Below, in pieces: positions 40,781 to 50,775 of a stretch of 64,000 nucleotides of DNA. Source of the stretch: Nansenia antarctica (lineage: Eukaryota > Chordata > Actinopteri > Argentiniformes > Microstomatidae); contig OZ022349.1 of the NCBI GenBank assembly GCA_963989245.1, forward strand, positions 2,136,286-2,200,285, given 5' to 3'. Both the position numbers and the translations under genes were made by a program. The notes beneath the pieces are model-generated. The model saw only the letters and a program-made list of their open reading frames with translations. It was not told the DNA's origin and searched no databases. How positions within the stretch are numbered: position 1 is the first letter of the stretch; each line of letters begins with the position of its first letter.

Positions 40781-42643
40781 CTACAAGGGGTCTTTTTTCC
40801 GGAAGGCCACAGACTGCCTCTGGTAAAACTGGGGCTTGTTGCGCTTCTTGTGGTCCCACTGGCACATCAGGATCATCTTGAAGGTTTTGCGGAAGGTCTC
40901 GTTGCACAGCGCGTAGCACATGGGGTTGACCGTGCTGTTGACGTAGCACAGCCAGTAGCCCAGTGCCCACAGCGCCCCGGGGATGCAGTCGTCGCAGAAG
41001 GTGTTGACCAGCACCATGATGTTGTACGGCGTCCACGTGATGATGAAGGCGAAGAGGATGGCGCTCAGCGTCTGCGCCGCCTTCTTCTCCTTGACCAGCG
41101 ACTGCTTCTTGCGCTTGGTGATCTGGGTCTTCGCCTTGGAGGCGAAGCGCTTCGCCAAGGCGGCGTCTTTAAGCGAGATGGGGACCGAGGGGGACTTGGT
41201 GACGGCGGCCTTTTCTCCGGGCGATTTGTTCGTCGCGATGGTGGGCATCGACCGGACGGGGGTCTTGGAGAAGCGCGGGTGGTAGCTGTTGTTCTCCGGC
41301 TTGTTCTTCTTCTCTCTCTTGGCCTTGGACGACGGTTTCTTCTTCTTGTTCTCCTCGGCCGGCCGGAGGAGGTCCCTCTCGGAGGCGTCGTTGTCCTCCG
41401 GGGAGGTCAGCGGGGGGTCGTCCCCCCCGTCCCCCCTGCCGGGCAGGTTGACCACGATGGAGTAGATAGTCCGGCCAGACTCGGCCATCTCCTCCTCCTC
41501 CTCCCCCGAGTCCGACTGCTCCATGGAGGCGCCGGCCTCGTTGTTGTTCCAACTGTCGCTGCTGCTGTGCTGCTCCGGGTCGGCCGCGTCGGCACCCGCC
41601 GTCGTCTTCTTGGACCGGCCCAGAAGGGGCCAGAAGCGGAAGCGACCGCCGCTGGCCTTCTTCCCCCCGGGGCCTTTCTGCCCCGCCTGGTTGATCTCGT
41701 AGCTGCTGCAGCTCTGGGAGCTGCCCGTCTGCGGGACCTTGGCTGCCGCCGCCTCCCCCCCCTGGTGCCCCGACCCGGAGCCCCGGAGGCCCGCCAGGTC
41801 TTTCTTCCGGTTCTCCGTCTCCCTGTAGATCCGCCAGTAGAGCACCGTCATGATGGTGACAGGCAGGTAGAAAGCGGCGATGGCCGTACAGAAAGTGATG
41901 ATCGGCTCCGAGAGGAACTGGATGTAGCATTCCCCCGCCGGGACCGTGCGCTTGCCGACAAAGTACTGCCAGAACAGGATGGCCGGAGCCCAGAGCACGA
42001 AGGAGATGGACCACGCCAGGCTGATCATGCTCAGGGCCCGTTTGGTCGTCCTCTTGGCTCTGTAGGTGAGCGGCCGGGTCACAGAGAAGTACCGGTCGAA
42101 GCTGATCACCAGCAGGTTCATCACCGAAGCGTTGCTGGCCACGTAGTCGATAGCCAGCCACAGATCGCACGCCCAGTTCCCCAACGCCCACTGGTTCATG
42201 ATGATGTAAGTGGTGTACAGGTTCATGGAGATGACGCCGATGATGAGGTCGGCGAAGGCCAAGCTGAGCAGGTAGTAGTTGTTGACCGTCTTCAGCTGCT
42301 TGTTGACCTTGAAGGACACCAGAACCAGGATGTTCCCGATGACCGTGACCAGCGAGAGAGAGCCGGTCAGGAAGACGATCAGGATCACCTGCCACATAGC
42401 GTGACCCCCCAGGGGGTCGTAGGTCTCCAGCGTGCCGTTGGAGGAGGAGACGCCGCTAGTCAGGTTGTTGGCGTCCCTGGCGAGGAGGTGGGTGGTGTCG
42501 TTGTTCTCCAGCCGCTGTAGGATCCGCTCGCCGGGGGGGGGCCACTGGGGGGGGCCTCCGGGCAGAACGGCGGTGTCGGGGTAGGCTCTCATGCCAGGGG
42601 AGCTGTTGGCGAGGTACAGGCTGGGGTCGGAGGTCAGGTTCAT
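40781..42643 (-). CDS. chrm3: Muscarinic acetylcholine receptor M3 (620 aa)
   Basis: Intronless class A GPCR frame. Five N-terminal glycosylation sequons (N2, N13, N48, N60, N69). TM1 starts near residue 83. D132 (the TM2 sodium-site Asp), D166 in AIDYVASN (TM3 amine-binding Asp), D183-R184-Y185, TM6 TWTPYN and NPMCY in TM7 are all present. A long third intracellular loop (about 275-515) holds SSSDSWNNN and IYSIVVNLPG, which mark M3 rather than M1, M2, M4 or M5. The tail ends QRQSVAFRKKDPL, also M3-like. The receptor couples acetylcholine to Gq in plasma membrane. It lies upstream of fmn2 on the same strand. Whether it is the a or b teleost copy cannot be told. Confidence 0.97.
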   Translation of the reverse strand: MNLTSDPSLYLANSSPGMRAYPDTAVLPGGPPQWPPPGERILQRLENNDTTHLLARDANNLTSGVSSSNGTLETYDPLGGHAMWQVILIVFLTGSLSLVTVIGNILVLVSFKVNKQLKTVNNYYLLSLAFADLIIGVISMNLYTTYIIMNQWALGNWACDLWLAIDYVASNASVMNLLVISFDRYFSVTRPLTYRAKRTTKRALSMISLAWSISFVLWAPAILFWQYFVGKRTVPAGECYIQFLSEPIITFCTAIAAFYLPVTIMTVLYWRIYRETENRKKDLAGLRGSGSGHQGGEAAAAKVPQTGSSQSCSSYEINQAGQKGPGGKKASGGRFRFWPLLGRSKKTTAGADAADPEQHSSSDSWNNNEAGASMEQSDSGEEEEEMAESGRTIYSIVVNLPGRGDGGDDPPLTSPEDNDASERDLLRPAEENKKKKPSSKAKREKKNKPENNSYHPRFSKTPVRSMPTIATNKSPGEKAAVTKSPSVPISLKDAALAKRFASKAKTQITKRKKQSLVKEKKAAQTLSAILFAFIITWTPYNIMVLVNTFCDDCIPGALWALGYWLCYVNSTVNPMCYALCNETFRKTFKMILMCQWDHKKRNKPQFYQRQSVAFRKKDPL

Positions 42644-42674
42644 GGTGACGTCTTGGCATATTCTGTGGACAGAT
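42644..42674 (-). other. chrm3: chrm3 5' UTR segment with splice acceptor
   Basis: On the minus strand CCGCTCTCTCTCCAG is a good acceptor ending at 42675, leaving 31 nt of 5' UTR before the ATG (GTCACCATG). As in mammals, the coding exon is then preceded by non-coding exon(s) farther right, so 42676-64000 is probably chrm3 5' intron. Confidence 0.6.
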
Positions 42675-42763
42675 CTGGAGAGAGAGCGGAATCAATTACT
42701 TTATGCTTTTTATTGGTCTGCTACTACCGGTACAGTTCCAATCATCGTTAGAATTCTACAGTA

Positions 42764-42908
42764 TAGAAAGTAAGTAAGTAAAGCTTTATTTATATAGCAC
42801 CTTTCATACAAGAAATGCAGCTCAAAGTGCTTTACAACAGGATATAGAAAGTAAGTAAGTAAGTAAGTAAAGCTTTATTTATATAGCACCTTTCATACAA
42901 GAAATGTA
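42764..42908 (+). repeat. Tandem pair of a dispersed repeat tail
   Basis: GTAAGTAAGTAAAGCTTTAT and TATAGCACCTTTCATACAAG occur twice in direct order (42769 and 42848), the first copy continuing to CAGCTCAAAGTGCTTTAC. (TG/CG)n follows to 42962. Probably a SINE/LINE tail duplicated locally. Confidence 0.65.
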
Positions 42909-42962
42909 TGTGTGTGTGCGTGTGCGTGTGCGTGTGCGTGTGCGTGTGCGCGTGTGTGTGTG

Positions 42963-43426
42963 CATGTTTCTCTTCCCACAACTCTGCATGTTCCAGGGTC
43001 ATCCGCTAATAATTCAGAGATCGAGAGAGGTGCATCGCTGTGTGTTTAGTTTAACATTCTCTTCACAGTAGGGGTCTGAACACAAATCCTAACGCTGTGT
43101 CTGAGATATATCCCAAACGATTTTCTTTTGTGATGACATTTCCTCGTGCCGGATTTACTGGGGAAAAAGACCCAGGAAGACCTATAATTCCAGTTCTAAT
43201 ACAGCGAGTGTAAATATTAATCCATAGCTTAAAATGTGTCTGGTGAATTTCATGGCCTGCCTGCCCTCCCTCCTCTACTGAAATGCTGCTGACTCTCTCC
43301 GACTATGATCAGACAGATGGACGGTCATACAACAACAGACGCAGCGCTGGTTAGTCAGCAGACAAGTGTCCATAAATGATACATGATATGTCCTGACCCC
43401 CCCCTCCCCCCTCCCCTCCATTCAGA
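42963..43426. other. Region upstream of chrm3, nothing recognised
   Basis: Unique-looking sequence without an open frame or repeat copy; probably chrm3 5' intron. Confidence 0.3.
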
Positions 43427-43862
43427 AGAGAGAGGGGGAGAGAGAGGGAGAGAGAGAGGGAGAGAGGGGGAGAGAGGGAGAGAGGGGGAGAGAGAGGGGG
43501 AGAGAGGGGGAGAGAGAGGGAGAGAGGGGGAGAGAGGGGGAGAGAGAGGGGGAGAGAGAGGGAGAGAGGGGGAGAGAGGGGGAGAGAGAGGGGGAGAGAG
43601 AAGGAGAGAGAGGGGGAGAGAGAGGGAGAGAGGGGGAGAGAGGGGGAGAGAGGGGGAGAGAGAGGGGGAGAGAGGGGGAGAGAGGGGGAGAGAGAGGGGG
43701 AGAGAGGGGGAGAGAGAGGGGGAGAGAGGGGGAGAGAGAGGGAGAGAGAGAGGGAGAGAGAGAGGGAGAGAGGGAGAGGGGGAGAGAGAGAGGGAGAGAG
43801 AGGGAGAGAGAAGGAGAGAGGGAGAGAGAGAAGGAGAGAGAGAGGGAGAGAGAGGGGGAGAG
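43427..43862. repeat. GAGAGGGG polypurine minisatellite
   Basis: About 435 bp of GAGAGAGGGGGA and GAGAGAGGGA units with hardly a pyrimidine on the plus strand. Frames on both strands are artefacts. Confidence 0.95.
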
Positions 43863-44025
43863 AACATGATGAGAGAAAAGCGCACACACATCGTAAGCCA
43901 AATCCGGCTGCTGTATTCAGGGCAGTAGATAGCGTCACGTTAGCTTGGCAGCGTTGGGATGAATGAAAGACAAAGCATCCTGTATGGAGAAGCTGTAGTG
44001 ACATGGTTCATGTCAGGAGAACCTC

Positions 44026-44052
44026 ATTCACCCATTCACACACCAATGTGTG
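44026..44052 (-). mobile_element. SINE family B remnant at array edge
   Basis: CCTCATTCACCCATTCACAC plus ACCAATG is SINE family B tail/body sequence. It joins directly to the 21-bp array, so the rest of the SINE body seems to have been lost during expansion. Confidence 0.65.
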
Positions 44053-45092
44053 AGACACAACCTCTACCTCCTGAGACACAGCCTCTACCTCCTGAGACAC
44101 AGCCTCTACCTCCACCAGCCTCTACCTCCTGAGACACAGCCTCTACCTCCTGAGACACAGCCTCTACCTCCACCAGCCTCTACCTCCTGAGACACAGCCT
44201 CTACCTCCTGAGACACAGCCTCTACCTCCTGAGACACAGCCTCTACCTCCTGAGACACAGCCTCTACCTCCACCAGCCTCTACCTCCTGAGACACAGCCT
44301 CTACCTCCTGAGACACAGCCTCTACCTACTGAGACACAGCCTCTACCTCCTGAGACACAGCCTCTACCTCCTGAGACACAGCCTCTACCTCCTGAGACAC
44401 AGCCTCTACCTCCTGAGACACCCTCTACCTCCTGAGACACAGCCTCTACCTCCTGAGACACAGCCTCTACCTCCACCAGCCTCTACCTCCTGAGACACAG
44501 CCTCTACCTCATGAGACACAGCCTCTACCTCCTGAGACACAGCCTCTACCTCCTGAGACACAGCCTCTACCTCCTGAGACACAGCCTCTACCTCCACCAG
44601 CCTCTACCTCCTGAGACACAGCCTCTACCTCATGAGACACAGCCTCTACCTCCTGAGACACAACCTCTACCTCCTGAGACACAACCTCTACCTCCTGAGA
44701 CACAGCCTCTACCTCCTGAGACACAGCCTCTACCTCCTGAGACTCAGCCTCTACCACCTGAGACACAGCCTTTACCTCCTGAGACACAGCCTCTACCTCC
44801 TGAGACACAGCCTCTCCCTCCTGAGACACAGCCTCTACCTCCTGAGACACAGCCTCTACCTCCTGAGACACAGCCTCTACCTCCTGAGACACAGCCTCTA
44901 CCTCCTGAGACACAGCCTCTACCACCTGAGACACAGCCTCTACCTCCTGAGACACAGCCTCTACCTCCTGAGACACAGCCTCTACCTCCTGAGACACAGC
45001 CTCTACCTACTGAGACACAGCCTCTACCTCCTGAGACACAGCCTCTAACTCCTGAGACACAGCCTCTACCTCCACCAGCCTCTACCTCCTGA
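44053..45092. repeat. 21-bp minisatellite from SINE head, ~49 units
   Basis: Tandem CCTCCTGAGACACAGCCTCT plus A. Periodically a shortened form CCTCCACCAGCCTCTACCTC creates a higher-order pattern (seven junctions between 44112 and 45080). Same unit as 6400-6585 and 46205-46552. Frames of up to 193 codons on both strands arise because 21 is a multiple of three. Confidence 0.95.
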
Positions 45093-45264
45093 GACACAGC
45101 CTCCCCAAGGGTCCAGTCCTCCCTCCACAGGCCTCTGTGCTGCTGAGCAGAGCCATGTGAATGTGATGCCAGTGGGAGCTCCAACAACACGAGGGCAGCT
45201 GTCCAAAAACGTTGGTGATTGAGTTATTTGCACCTGTAATGACATTATTTCTACTGCGCTGCTC
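45093..45264. other. Short unique stretch
   Basis: No gene or repeat copy recognised. Confidence 0.3.
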
Positions 45265-45548
45265 CTGGAACAAACTCCCTGAAGAAATCAATCAGGCCCA
45301 AACCCTTAAAATATTTAAATGTTTTGCATCAGTTATGATTAAACACAAACACTTCTAACTTCTGTCTTTTTTCCATTCTTATTAAATGTTTTATCTATTT
45401 ACTTCTTATATTTGCTTTTATTCATTGTAATTTTTATTTTCTTACTATGCTCCTCTTGCTGTATTTTTAAATAATGTATGTAAAGCACTTTGAATTGCCC
45501 CTGTTGTATGAAATGTGCTATACTAATAAACCTGCCTTGCCTTGCCTT
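45265..45548 (+). repeat. LINE-like 3' end with (TTGCC)n tail
   Basis: Starts with CTCCTGGAACAAACTCCCTG, reminiscent of the last codons of a fish non-LTR element, and ends GTAAAGCACTTTGAATTGCC, ACTAATAAACCTGCC and a short TTGCC repeat. A single copy in this window, so the family call is tentative. Confidence 0.5.
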
Positions 45549-45978
45549 TCTCTCATAGACGAGTCTAACTTAAACAGGACAGAAATAGACTTGTCTGCTT
45601 AGGGACTGTGACTCAGGGCGTTATCTGCCCCACATCAAAACAGCTGCATTACTTTTTTCAGCTCAAGAATATAATTGGATACGGTGGTAGTAATCTACTA
45701 AATATTTGGACTACTCACTCACTCTGTAAACAGAGGGTTATCACTAGGTAGCAGGATGATTAGCTGGATTGATTATCATTCAAAAGTGTGCCGAGGTAAA
45801 TTGAAAATGAATTCCAACTGCCTGCGATATTCGAAGCCACATTTTTCTTCCGTTTACCCTTTGGATGACACTGTTACATTCAGAGAGATGATGTGCTTAG
45901 CGCTAGCCACTGCATTAGCAGTTAGCATTAACTGCCACCAGCAGACGGACACCGTGTCCTGAACTGAGAGACCCGTTA
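45549..45978. other. Region upstream of chrm3, nothing recognised
   Basis: No splice-bounded exon or repeat recognised. Confidence 0.3.
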
Positions 45979-46218
45979 AATGGACTAAATGGACTGCACT
46001 TATATAGCCCCTTTATCCAAAGCGCTTTACAACGGCCTCTCGTTCACCCATTCACACACACATTCACACACCGATGGCGAGGTAGGCAAGCTACCATGCA
46101 AGGCGCCGGCCAGCCCGCTCACTGGGAGCAATTTGGGATTCAGTGTCTTCGACATGTGGCCAGCCGGGGCTCGAACTGCCGATCTGCCGTCCTTGCGATC
46201 ATTAGACGGCGGCTCCTC
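45979..46218 (-). mobile_element. SINE family B copy with expanded head
   Basis: Full-length, minus orientation: tail GACTGCACTTATATAGCCCC, body, then head CGATCATTAGACGGCGGCTC running straight into the 21-bp array. Confidence 0.88.
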
Positions 46219-46552
46219 TACCTCCTGAGACACAGCCTCTACCTCCTGAGACACAGCCTCTACCTCCTGAGATACAGCCTCTACCTCCTGAGACACAGCC
46301 TCTACCTCCTGAGACACAGCCTCTACCTCCTGAGACACAGCCTCTACCACCTGAGACACAGCCTCTACCTCCTGAGACACAGCCTCTACCTCCTGAGACA
46401 CAGCCTCTACCTCCTGAGACTCAGCCTCTACCTCCTGAGACACAGCCTCTACCTCCTGAGACACAGCCTCTACCTCCTGAGACACAGCCTCTACCTCCTG
46501 AGACACAGCCTCTACCTCCTGAGACACAGCCTCTACCTGCTGAGACACAGCC
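46205..46552. repeat. 21-bp minisatellite from SINE head, ~16 units
   Basis: Same unit as 44053-45092. It begins inside the SINE head and ends GAGACACAGCCACC, which restores the normal SINE terminus. The expansion is therefore internal to the A-box region. Confidence 0.95.
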
Positions 46553-47149
46553 ACCGTGTGCTGAACTAAGAGACACGTTGAACCTCTGAGCCGAGCCAGG
46601 GCCAGATCGAGCCGCCCTTACTAGGCCACCCTCCTCCAGATGTGACCATGGGAGGAGCTCTGTTCTGCCCCAGTGCACTGTGGGTAGCCGGGTGGCGGGG
46701 TTCTCACCTGTCACCTGGTCTCACCTGCCTGGGTCAAAGAGCCACAGTAGCTAGCCAGAGCTCAGTGTGAGAGGGTCACAGGGTCCTCGTGTCCCAGCTA
46801 AAGTCCCAGAACCTTACCCTCCCTCCCTCCCTCCCTCCCTCCCCCACCGGTCACCATCTGCTCAGCACCAGATAAGCCACTGCCGAATCCCAGAAAAAAA
46901 GAAAAAAGGTTCCTCAGCTATTACAAGACGTGGATGAAATGCATTAGTCCTCTTACATAATGAGTACCACCACGATAGGTAGGAGTTAGTCAGTTAAGTC
47001 ATAACTGAACGACTATTAAAAGATAAGTCACATTTTATTATGCAGTCACAGTTGGACATCAGCAGAGCGGCGGTAATAAGACAATTAAAAGAAAAAGAAG
47101 ACTACATTACCCATAACTAGACAGCCATGGCAACCCTACTTGGTTTAAT
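46553..47149. other. Region upstream of chrm3, nothing recognised
   Basis: Short (CCCT)n at 46819-46843; otherwise unique. No gene recognised. Confidence 0.3.
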
Positions 47150-47371
47150 TTGGTGAGGCTGCATTCTCATTTTATGCACCCAGATTGTGGAATGCACTGC
47201 CAGTTTACATTAGAGATGCAACCTCAGCACGTTCAAGTCAAGACTAAAAACCCATCTTTTTAATATTGCCGTTAAATGATTAAATGATGATTATATGATG
47301 ATTGGAGCACTTTGAGCTGCAACGTTTGCAGGAAAAGCGCTATACAAATAAAAGTTATTATTATTATTATT
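47150..47371 (+). repeat. Dispersed repeat family A, longest plus copy
   Basis: From GAGGCTGCATTCTCATTTTA through GCAACCTCAGCACGTTCAAG to AAAAGCGCTATACAAATAAA and an (ATT)n tail. Confidence 0.8.
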
Positions 47372-47628
47372 ATTATGATTATTAAAAAAAAAACATTTAA
47401 ACATACAGTAAGCCTTGCTGTTCTCAGGCCCTGGATGATGTCATTTATCTCAGAGCTGCCAAGGATGCTGGGTAATTAGCGCAGTGTTGCCGCAGCGGGG
47501 AGGACTCTGATGTCCTGGAGCAGGGGGGGCCACTACGGAGCACAAGGTCACCAGGCTCGTTATGCTGCGTCCAACCTGACACCTGCCACCCTGTCCCTCC
47601 TCTATCAGACAGCTCCCAGCATGCCCGA

Positions 47629-47693
47629 GGTGTGTGTGTGTGTGTGTGTGTGTGTGTCTACATGTGTGTTTGTGTGTGTGTGTGTGTCTACAC

Positions 47694-47724
<31 letters not shown>

Positions 47725-47762
47725 CGTGTGTCTGTTAGAAGTGACAGAGGTGTGTGTGTCTT

Positions 47763-47796
<34 letters not shown>

Positions 47797-47865
47797 TGTT
47801 AGAAGTGACAGAGGTGTGTGTGTGTTGGTATGTGTGTCTCTGTGTGTGTGTGTGTGTGTGTGTGT

Positions 47866-47903
<38 letters not shown>

Positions 47904-47985
47904 CTGTGTGTTTGTATGTGTGTCTGTGTGTGTGTGTGTGTGTGTCTGTGTGTGTGTGTGCATGTGTGTGTGTGTGTTTGAAGTG
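47629..47985. repeat. (TG)n-rich compound microsatellite
   Basis: Long TG tracts separated by a repeated GTCTGTTAGAAGTGACAGAG spacer (47729, 47795; related GAAGTGACAG at 47980), so a larger unit of about 65 bp was amplified within the microsatellite. Confidence 0.92.
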
Positions 47986-48575
47986 ACAGCTCTGTGGCCT
48001 CTTCCCTGTGAGGCATCAAGGTACAGAAGTCAAACTGTTGTGGTCCTCAGATGGTTCAGATATAAAGATCATGCCACTGTTTTCATAATCAGTCGGATTA
48101 TTGTTTATTGTCTATTATTTCCACAGTAAATTGTAAAAACAACAGAGTACAGCAGGACCAACACCACAGAAAGAAAACTATTGTAACAACTCCAAAGTAT
48201 ACAAGTTGTTCTTTTCTTTTTTACAACGTTTGGCAAACCGAGACAGGAACGCTGATGAAGGCTACGCAAGGACAAGTCCCAGAAGGAAGAAAGAAACACA
48301 AGAACAAAACAACAGGCTTTGTTTGGGAAATGTGCATCTTTCTCCAGAGACTCGACTGGGACTAGGAGCAATTCAATTTCTCCATAACAAGCTCAATTAA
48401 ATTCATGCAAGCCTCCATTATTGCCTTTATCTGTAGAAGCCAGGGTGGGCTCGCAGGAAGGTGAGCCAGCAGCCCGTTGGACGCCCCTAGTGTGGATACC
48501 CAGCCTGGATCTGTCTCACTGCCCTAGCCTACCCAGGATGCACTTCTCTGTCCTGCCACAGTCTCCTGGCCTTCC
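47986..48575. other. Region upstream of chrm3, nothing recognised
   Basis: Small overlapping frames on both strands (48105-48400) lack homology or splice sites that I recognise. Confidence 0.3.
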
Positions 48576-48826
48576 CAGGTTGTGGCGCAGGAGGTAGAGC
48601 CGCCGTCTAATGATCGCAAGGTTGGCAGATCGGCGGTTCGAGTTCGAGCCCCGGCTGGTCACATGTCAAAAAGTGTCCTTGGGCAAGACACTGAACCCCA
48701 AATTGCTCCCAGTGAGCGGGCCGGCCCGGGGCCTTGCATGGTAGCTTGCCGCCATTGGTGTGTGAATGGGTGAATGAGAGGCTGTTTAAAGCGCTTTGGA
48801 TAAAGGCGCTATATAAGTGCAGTCTG
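48576..48826 (+). mobile_element. SINE family B (GCGC subtype), plus copy
   Basis: Head: TGTGGCGCAGGAGGTAGAGC (A-box-like) and CGGCGGTTCGAGTTCGAGCC (B-box-like, with a 6-bp duplication). Body: CAAGACACTGAACCCCAAAT. Tail: GCTTTGGATAAAGGCGCTAT, ATAAGTGCAGTC. This defines the family: a tRNA-derived, Pol III type SINE. Its tail was hit by the hAT MITE at 48834. Confidence 0.9.
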
Positions 48827-48833
48827 TTTACAA

Positions 48834-49024
48834 TAGGGGTGGGCATCGACGATCGATAATTGATCGATAAGGATCTTGGTCGATCACAAAATAAAACATT
48901 TGGTCGATCACAAAAAAATATATATATTTTTTTTTTTTTTTTTTTTGTGATCGACCAAATGTTTTATTTTGTGATCGACCAAGATCCTTATCGATCAATT
49001 ATCGATCGTCGATGCCCACCCCTA
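48834..49024. mobile_element. Near-perfect palindromic hAT MITE with 8-bp TSD
   Basis: Arms TAGGGGTGGGCATCGACGAT and ATCGTCGATGCCCACCCCTA continue inward with few mismatches almost to the centre (an A/T run), so the 191-bp element is one hairpin. Target duplications GTTTACAA at 48826-48833 and 49025-49032. Ends match the larger element at 10921-11582. Confidence 0.93.
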
Positions 49025-49032
49025 GTTTACAA

Positions 49033-49638
49033 TTCCATTTACAAAAAGCCAACCGCCAACAAGCCCCAGTTTGTATCGAAATCGGCTATTGTGCCCACAG
49101 TGGATCTGAACCCATTACTGTGCAGCGAGAGTCCTGCTGAGGCTCTACACATGGAGGATATCAAAACATGTTCTGGTTCTGAGGTCTTTTTGTGTAATAG
49201 AAATCTTGGTTGTTTCATTAAAGGGTCTTATTCAAAATTCATTACAGGTCTTATTGAAAACGTCATCCGCTATGAGCAAAATCGATATTAGGCACTTAAG
49301 GAGACACAACATTTAGCTTTTACTGTACTGGAAGTCAAAGCAGTTTGGTTTCCACCCTGTAAGGGTTATTCAAAGAACTGTAATGTACTGTAGTGCGATA
49401 TTCACACAATATTTGAAAAGTATTTAAAATACTTCAGGTCTGCTAGAAAGTAGTGTTCATTAGTATTCAATAGCTTCATTTCAACGCGGGCATACAGTAT
49501 GGTTTAAGAGTTGGTGTTTTGTTCAGCTCACTGATATTCAGTGTTAATGGATCGTTATTGAATCGTTACTTCTCTGTTTTGCTGTTTTTCTACTTTCAGG
49601 AGTAAATGGTTATGAAAGCTGTGTATTTGATGAATGTT
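49033..49638. other. Region upstream of chrm3, nothing recognised
   Basis: No gene or multicopy repeat recognised. Confidence 0.3.
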
Positions 49639-50002
49639 CAGTCATGGACAAACATATTGCCCCCCCCCTCCCTGCACTTCTGTCAGATAATGCACCAATT
49701 CTCCCAGAAAATTGTTGCAATTATAAACGCTTTGCTATTCACATAACAACACAAAAAAGCAGAGGGGAAAAACCCCCAATCTCATTCCAAACAGAACTCC
49801 AAAAATGGACCGTGGAGAAAATGATTGGCACCCACCCAACTTAATATTTGGTAGCACACACACACTTTTGAAAAAAAAAAGCTGAAATCAATTGCTTTCT
49901 ATAACCAGGACCACCTCTCTACTGGAATTTCAGACCACTCTTCTTTTGCCAACTGCTCCAGGTCTCTCACACTGGACCGTGCTTTCTCCCAACGGCAGTT
50001 GG

Positions 50003-50215
50003 GATGCTTTTTCTTTTTTCTGAGTGGGGCAGTCCCACTCATATTTCTCATTTTATTGGACAGATACAGTGAAGACAGACAGGACAGTAAGGAGAAGAAG
50101 GGAGAGAGAGAGGGCATGTCAGCAGGGCATGGGGGCCGGATTCTAACCCATGCCAGCATGGGCATATGTGGTGTACTGTAGACCGCGGTGCTAGACCACT
50201 GGACCACCCCAGGTC
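50003..50215 (-). mobile_element. tRNA-derived SINE family C inserted in Tc1 remnant
   Basis: TTCTGAGTGGGGCAGTCCCA, CAGATACAGTGAAGACAGAC and a degenerate head ending GCTAGACCACTGGACCACCC. A sister copy lies at 63100-63297. The flanks CCCAACGGCAGTT (left) and CCCAACGGCTGTT (right of the array, 50683) look like a 13-bp target duplication with one mismatch. Confidence 0.75.
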
Positions 50216-50684
50216 ATGGTGCTAGACCACTGGACCACCCCAGGCCATGATGCTAGACCACTGGACCACCCCAGGCCGTGGTGCTGGACCACTGGACCAC
50301 CCCAGGCCATGGTGCTAGACCACTGGACCACCCCAGGCCATGGTGCTAGACCACTGGACCACCCCAGGCCATGGTGCTAGACCACTGGACCACCCCAGGC
50401 CATGGTGCTAGACCACTGGACCACCCCAGGCCGTGGTGCTGGACCACTGGACCACCCCAGGCCATGGTGCTAGACCACTGGACCACCCCAGGCCATGGTG
50501 CTAGACCACTGGACCACCCCAGGCCATGGTGCTAGACCACTGGACCACCCCAGGCCATGGTGCTAGACCACTGGACCACCCCAGGCCATGGTGCTAGACC
50601 ACTGGACCACTCCAGGCCATGGTGCTAGACCACTGGACCACCCCAGGCCATGGTGCTAGACCACTGGACCACCCCAGGCCACCC
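50193..50684. repeat. 31-bp minisatellite from SINE family C head, ~16 units
   Basis: Units of GGTGCTAGACCACTGGACCA then CCCCAGGCCAT. On the minus strand the unit contains TGGTCCAGTGGTCTAGC, the A-box end of the SINE head. The array lies between the SINE and its right target duplication. Confidence 0.93.
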
Positions 50685-50775
50685 AACGGCTGTTTTGAGA
50701 TCGCTCCACAGGTGTTCTATGGGATTTAGATCTGGACTCACCGCTGGCCTCATTGCTAGCCAGCAGAGTGCCAGG

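Larger units (their letters stand above)
49639..50775 (-). mobile_element. Tc1-like transposon remnant split by a SINE and array
   Basis: 49639 begins CAGTCATGGACAAACATATTG, a Tc1-type terminal sequence (split here for length: CAGTCATGGACAAACATATT, G). TGATTGGCACCCACCCAACT, GACCACTCTTCTTTTGCCAA and, after the interruption, CTCCACAGGTGTTCTATGGG are recognisable Tc1-like transposase-region words on the plus strand (gene on minus). Frameshifts and stops abound. The insertion at 49999-50683 separates the two parts. Confidence 0.7.

Noticed and set aside
40850..42520. 556-codon plus-strand open frame
   Set aside because: It is antisense to chrm3, whose GC-rich codons leave the complement open. 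No homology, and the sense strand has a full receptor.
44509..45190. Frames such as the ETQPLPP repeat protein
   Set aside because: The 21-bp unit is a multiple of three and opens several frames on both strands. The array derives from a SINE.
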